Below the pieces are notes generated by a model. The model ran no database searches and had not been told where the DNA came from. It saw only the letters and a program-made list of their open reading frames with translations. The translations under genes and the position numbers were made by a program. 16,192 bases of DNA from Alphaproteobacteria bacterium (GTDB lineage: Bacteria > Pseudomonadota > Alphaproteobacteria > CAAHEQ01 > UBA3637). The stretch's first letter is position 1. The number at the start of each line of letters is the position of its first letter. The stretch covers positions 1 to 16,192 of the forward strand of contig JAFXFY010000245.1 of the NCBI GenBank assembly GCA_017513365.1. The letters run 5' to 3'. This document shows positions 14,624-16,192 of the stretch, in pieces.

Positions 14624-15771
14624 TGAAAGCACTAAACAATTTAAGTAAATGGATATTAATTGTTTTTGGTATTACTGTATTAACACTTACGTTGTCAACG
14701 ACCAACAAAGATACCCCTCAGTTTGTTTATAATTTATATAATAATATCGTCGATATATTTACTATTGGCATTGCTTGTTTAATTTTATTTATCCATTCCA
14801 CGATATCTGTTTATAAAGCGAGCAAAAAAAGTCTAGCCAACAAAAAAAATACTATCATTTTAATTACAACATATATCATCTCATTTTTGATTACTTCACT
14901 ATTTCTATTGGTCGTATTCATTAACTATGATGGATACTTTTTTGAACGAACAATGTGTGGTATATATGAACTACAGGAAAATATTTGCAAAAATGTAAAC
15001 ACGTTAATTAATAATCCAAATCATTTTATGGGTAATATTTATACATATTTATTTGTGATACTTACTTCATTGTTTTTCATCTTATATAAAAAAGCAATTG
15101 TAAATAAAAAAATATGGAAATGGACTATTCTCATTTTCACAACAATGATAATAAATGGTGGTTATTTGTATAATCTATCTAGATTATCTTCCCCACCTTC
15201 TTTAGCATATGCTGTTGCCAAACCCATCATCTACCTGTACCCGACGCAAACAACCGAAGTATCGGTTAAGGTGGGTAATCCGCAAAACTTTACGCATACC
15301 TATCCAAAATATGAGGATGGATGGCAAGTGGTGGCAAGGCCAAATGGAGATTTGACGGATGTTAAAACGGGTCGCAGTTTGTATGCTCTGTACTGGGAAG
15401 GGGAATTCAAAACGCCTCAACCACCCTTGGAAGGTTTTATTGTTAAGAGCTCTGATACCATTCCATTTTTAGAAGAGAAACTGGCACATCTTGGATTAAC
15501 GGAACGAGAAGCAAACGAAATGATTATTTATTGGTTGCCTCAATTAGAGAACAATGCCTATAACTTTATTCGGTTCCAATCTCTAGAGGAACAAAATGCC
15601 AGAATGCCTTTAATTATTGAACCGAAACCCGACACTCTGATTCGTGTGTTAATGGAATTTGATGATTTAGATGCCCCCATTCAAGTGACAGAACAAATTT
15701 TACCACCTACTCCAAAACGCACAGGCTTTACCATTGTTGAATGGGGCGGACGAGAAATTGATATTGATTAA
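14623..15771 (+). CDS. Unrecognised five-helix membrane protein with a conserved soluble C-terminal domain
   Basis: I do not recognise a function. The 382-residue protein has five likely membrane helices (about 9-27, 41-63, 77-101, 141-157, 166-184). A soluble domain follows from about 199, starting KPIIYLYPTQTTEVSVKV. That start recurs in otherwise uncharacterised bacterial proteins I have seen; further conserved-looking stretches are YPKYEDGWQV, LYWEGEF and IYWLPQLENN. The membrane half is A/T-rich with many Ile, Asn and Lys codons, while the soluble half resembles its neighbours, suggesting a fusion or a faster-evolving N-terminus. Its start overlaps the ruvB stop by one base, and ybgC follows after 11 bases, so it is embedded in the operon. 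Position between ruvB and ybgC hints at envelope function, but that is context only. Confidence 0.8.
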   Translation: MKALNNLSKWILIVFGITVLTLTLSTTNKDTPQFVYNLYNNIVDIFTIGIACLILFIHSTISVYKASKKSLANKKNTIILITTYIISFLITSLFLLVVFINYDGYFFERTMCGIYELQENICKNVNTLINNPNHFMGNIYTYLFVILTSLFFILYKKAIVNKKIWKWTILIFTTMIINGGYLYNLSRLSSPPSLAYAVAKPIIYLYPTQTTEVSVKVGNPQNFTHTYPKYEDGWQVVARPNGDLTDVKTGRSLYALYWEGEFKTPQPPLEGFIVKSSDTIPFLEEKLAHLGLTEREANEMIIYWLPQLENNAYNFIRFQSLEEQNARMPLIIEPKPDTLIRVLMEFDDLDAPIQVTEQILPPTPKRTGFTIVEWGGREIDID

Positions 15772-15782
15772 GAGGATTAAAC

Positions 15783-16187
15783 ATGATACACAAAATGGAT
15801 TTACGCATTTATTATCAAGATACCGATGCCGGTGGTATTGTTTATCATTCCAATTATTTGGATTATGCCGAACGAGCAAGGTCCGAATTTTTGCGAGATG
15901 TCGGATTGCCGGTTAATGATTTGTTGGAACGGGATGTGGCCTTTGTGATTAAAAAGGCAGAACTGACCTATAAATCCCCTGCCCGTTTAGATGATTTATT
16001 GACGGTTCATACGTCTATCGGCGACATTAAAGGGGCCAGTATGATTATGAATCAAACCATTAAACGGGGAGAAACAGATTTGGTTGAGATTGTTTTACAA
16101 GTCGTGTTTGTCAGCCCTAAAACAATGGCGCCGATTCGAATCCCCGCCGATTTAAAAGAAAAATTTACGTTATATCAAGGAGAATAA
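15783..16187 (+). CDS. ybgC: Acyl-CoA thioesterase of the YbgC family
   Basis: Hotdog-fold thioesterase that hydrolyses acyl-CoA, encoded in front of the Tol-Pal genes in most proteobacteria; it may link phospholipid metabolism to the envelope. The 134-residue protein has the active-site stretch YYQDTDAGGIVYHSNYLDYA, with Asp15 and His22 matching the catalytic Asp and His of Escherichia coli YbgC. RARSEFLRDVGL and an FVIKKAELTYKSPARLDD strand follow. Length is normal. The start follows AGAGGATTAAAC; an in-frame ATG five codons later (MDLRIYY) is also possible. The next start codon lies just past its stop, consistent with tolQ following. Confidence 0.94.
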   Translation: MIHKMDLRIYYQDTDAGGIVYHSNYLDYAERARSEFLRDVGLPVNDLLERDVAFVIKKAELTYKSPARLDDLLTVHTSIGDIKGASMIMNQTIKRGETDLVEIVLQVVFVSPKTMAPIRIPADLKEKFTLYQGE

Positions 16188-16188
16188 A

Positions 16189-16192
16189 ATGC
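16189..16192 (+). CDS. First bases of the next gene (possibly tolQ)
   Basis: An AAGGAG ribosome site (16177-16182) sits six bases before ATG at 16189, one base after the ybgC stop. Only four bases are visible. tolQ is expected from the usual ybgC-tolQ order; the sequence itself cannot show it. Confidence 0.4.

Overview
The window reads as chromosomal DNA of a low-GC alphaproteobacterium, probably one of the uncultured host-associated (gut) lineages. Three things point that way: the FYDLN-type zinc protein (5303-5659), the ruvA-ruvB-...-ybgC run leading toward a tol locus, and two prepilin-like proteins with the N-terminal signature GRSMVEML, which I associate with gut alphaproteobacterial genomes. 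The lineage is inferred, because no rRNA is present.

Layout, left to right. The 5' end of secA runs off the left edge (minus strand). Next, also on the minus strand, is a 613-residue protein with a prepilin-type N-terminus and a long cysteine-rich repeat region. Its upstream region holds two 31-bp inverted repeats (30/31 identical) around a 131-bp AT-rich segment, which looks like an invertible promoter. Then come rpsA and cmk on the minus strand. Reading right from cmk are an FYDLN protein, a YqgE/AlgH protein, a membrane-anchored GT2 glycosyltransferase, and a small serine recombinase resembling the Mpi family of master DNA invertases. A 481-bp gene-free stretch follows, with two REP-like hairpins and a long leader. 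It precedes a 131-residue prepilin, which ends at a strong terminator. dnaB follows on the minus strand. Divergent from it is a YfbK-like von Willebrand A protein. The right end is a tight operon: ruvA, ruvB, an unrecognised five-helix membrane protein, ybgC, and the first bases of another gene.

Most of the window is housekeeping: protein export, translation, nucleotide metabolism, replication and recombination. The accessory part is a possible surface-variation system. The repeats upstream of the cysteine-rich prepilin gene are each a dyad with a non-palindromic TT core, as expected for serine-invertase sites. They contain a sequence very close to the Mpi site consensus as I remember it, and a candidate Mpi-like invertase is encoded about 5 kb away. 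The regulated gene also carries two in-frame 213-bp direct repeats (about 94% identical), which could let the protein change length. Phase switching is inferred from sequence architecture only.
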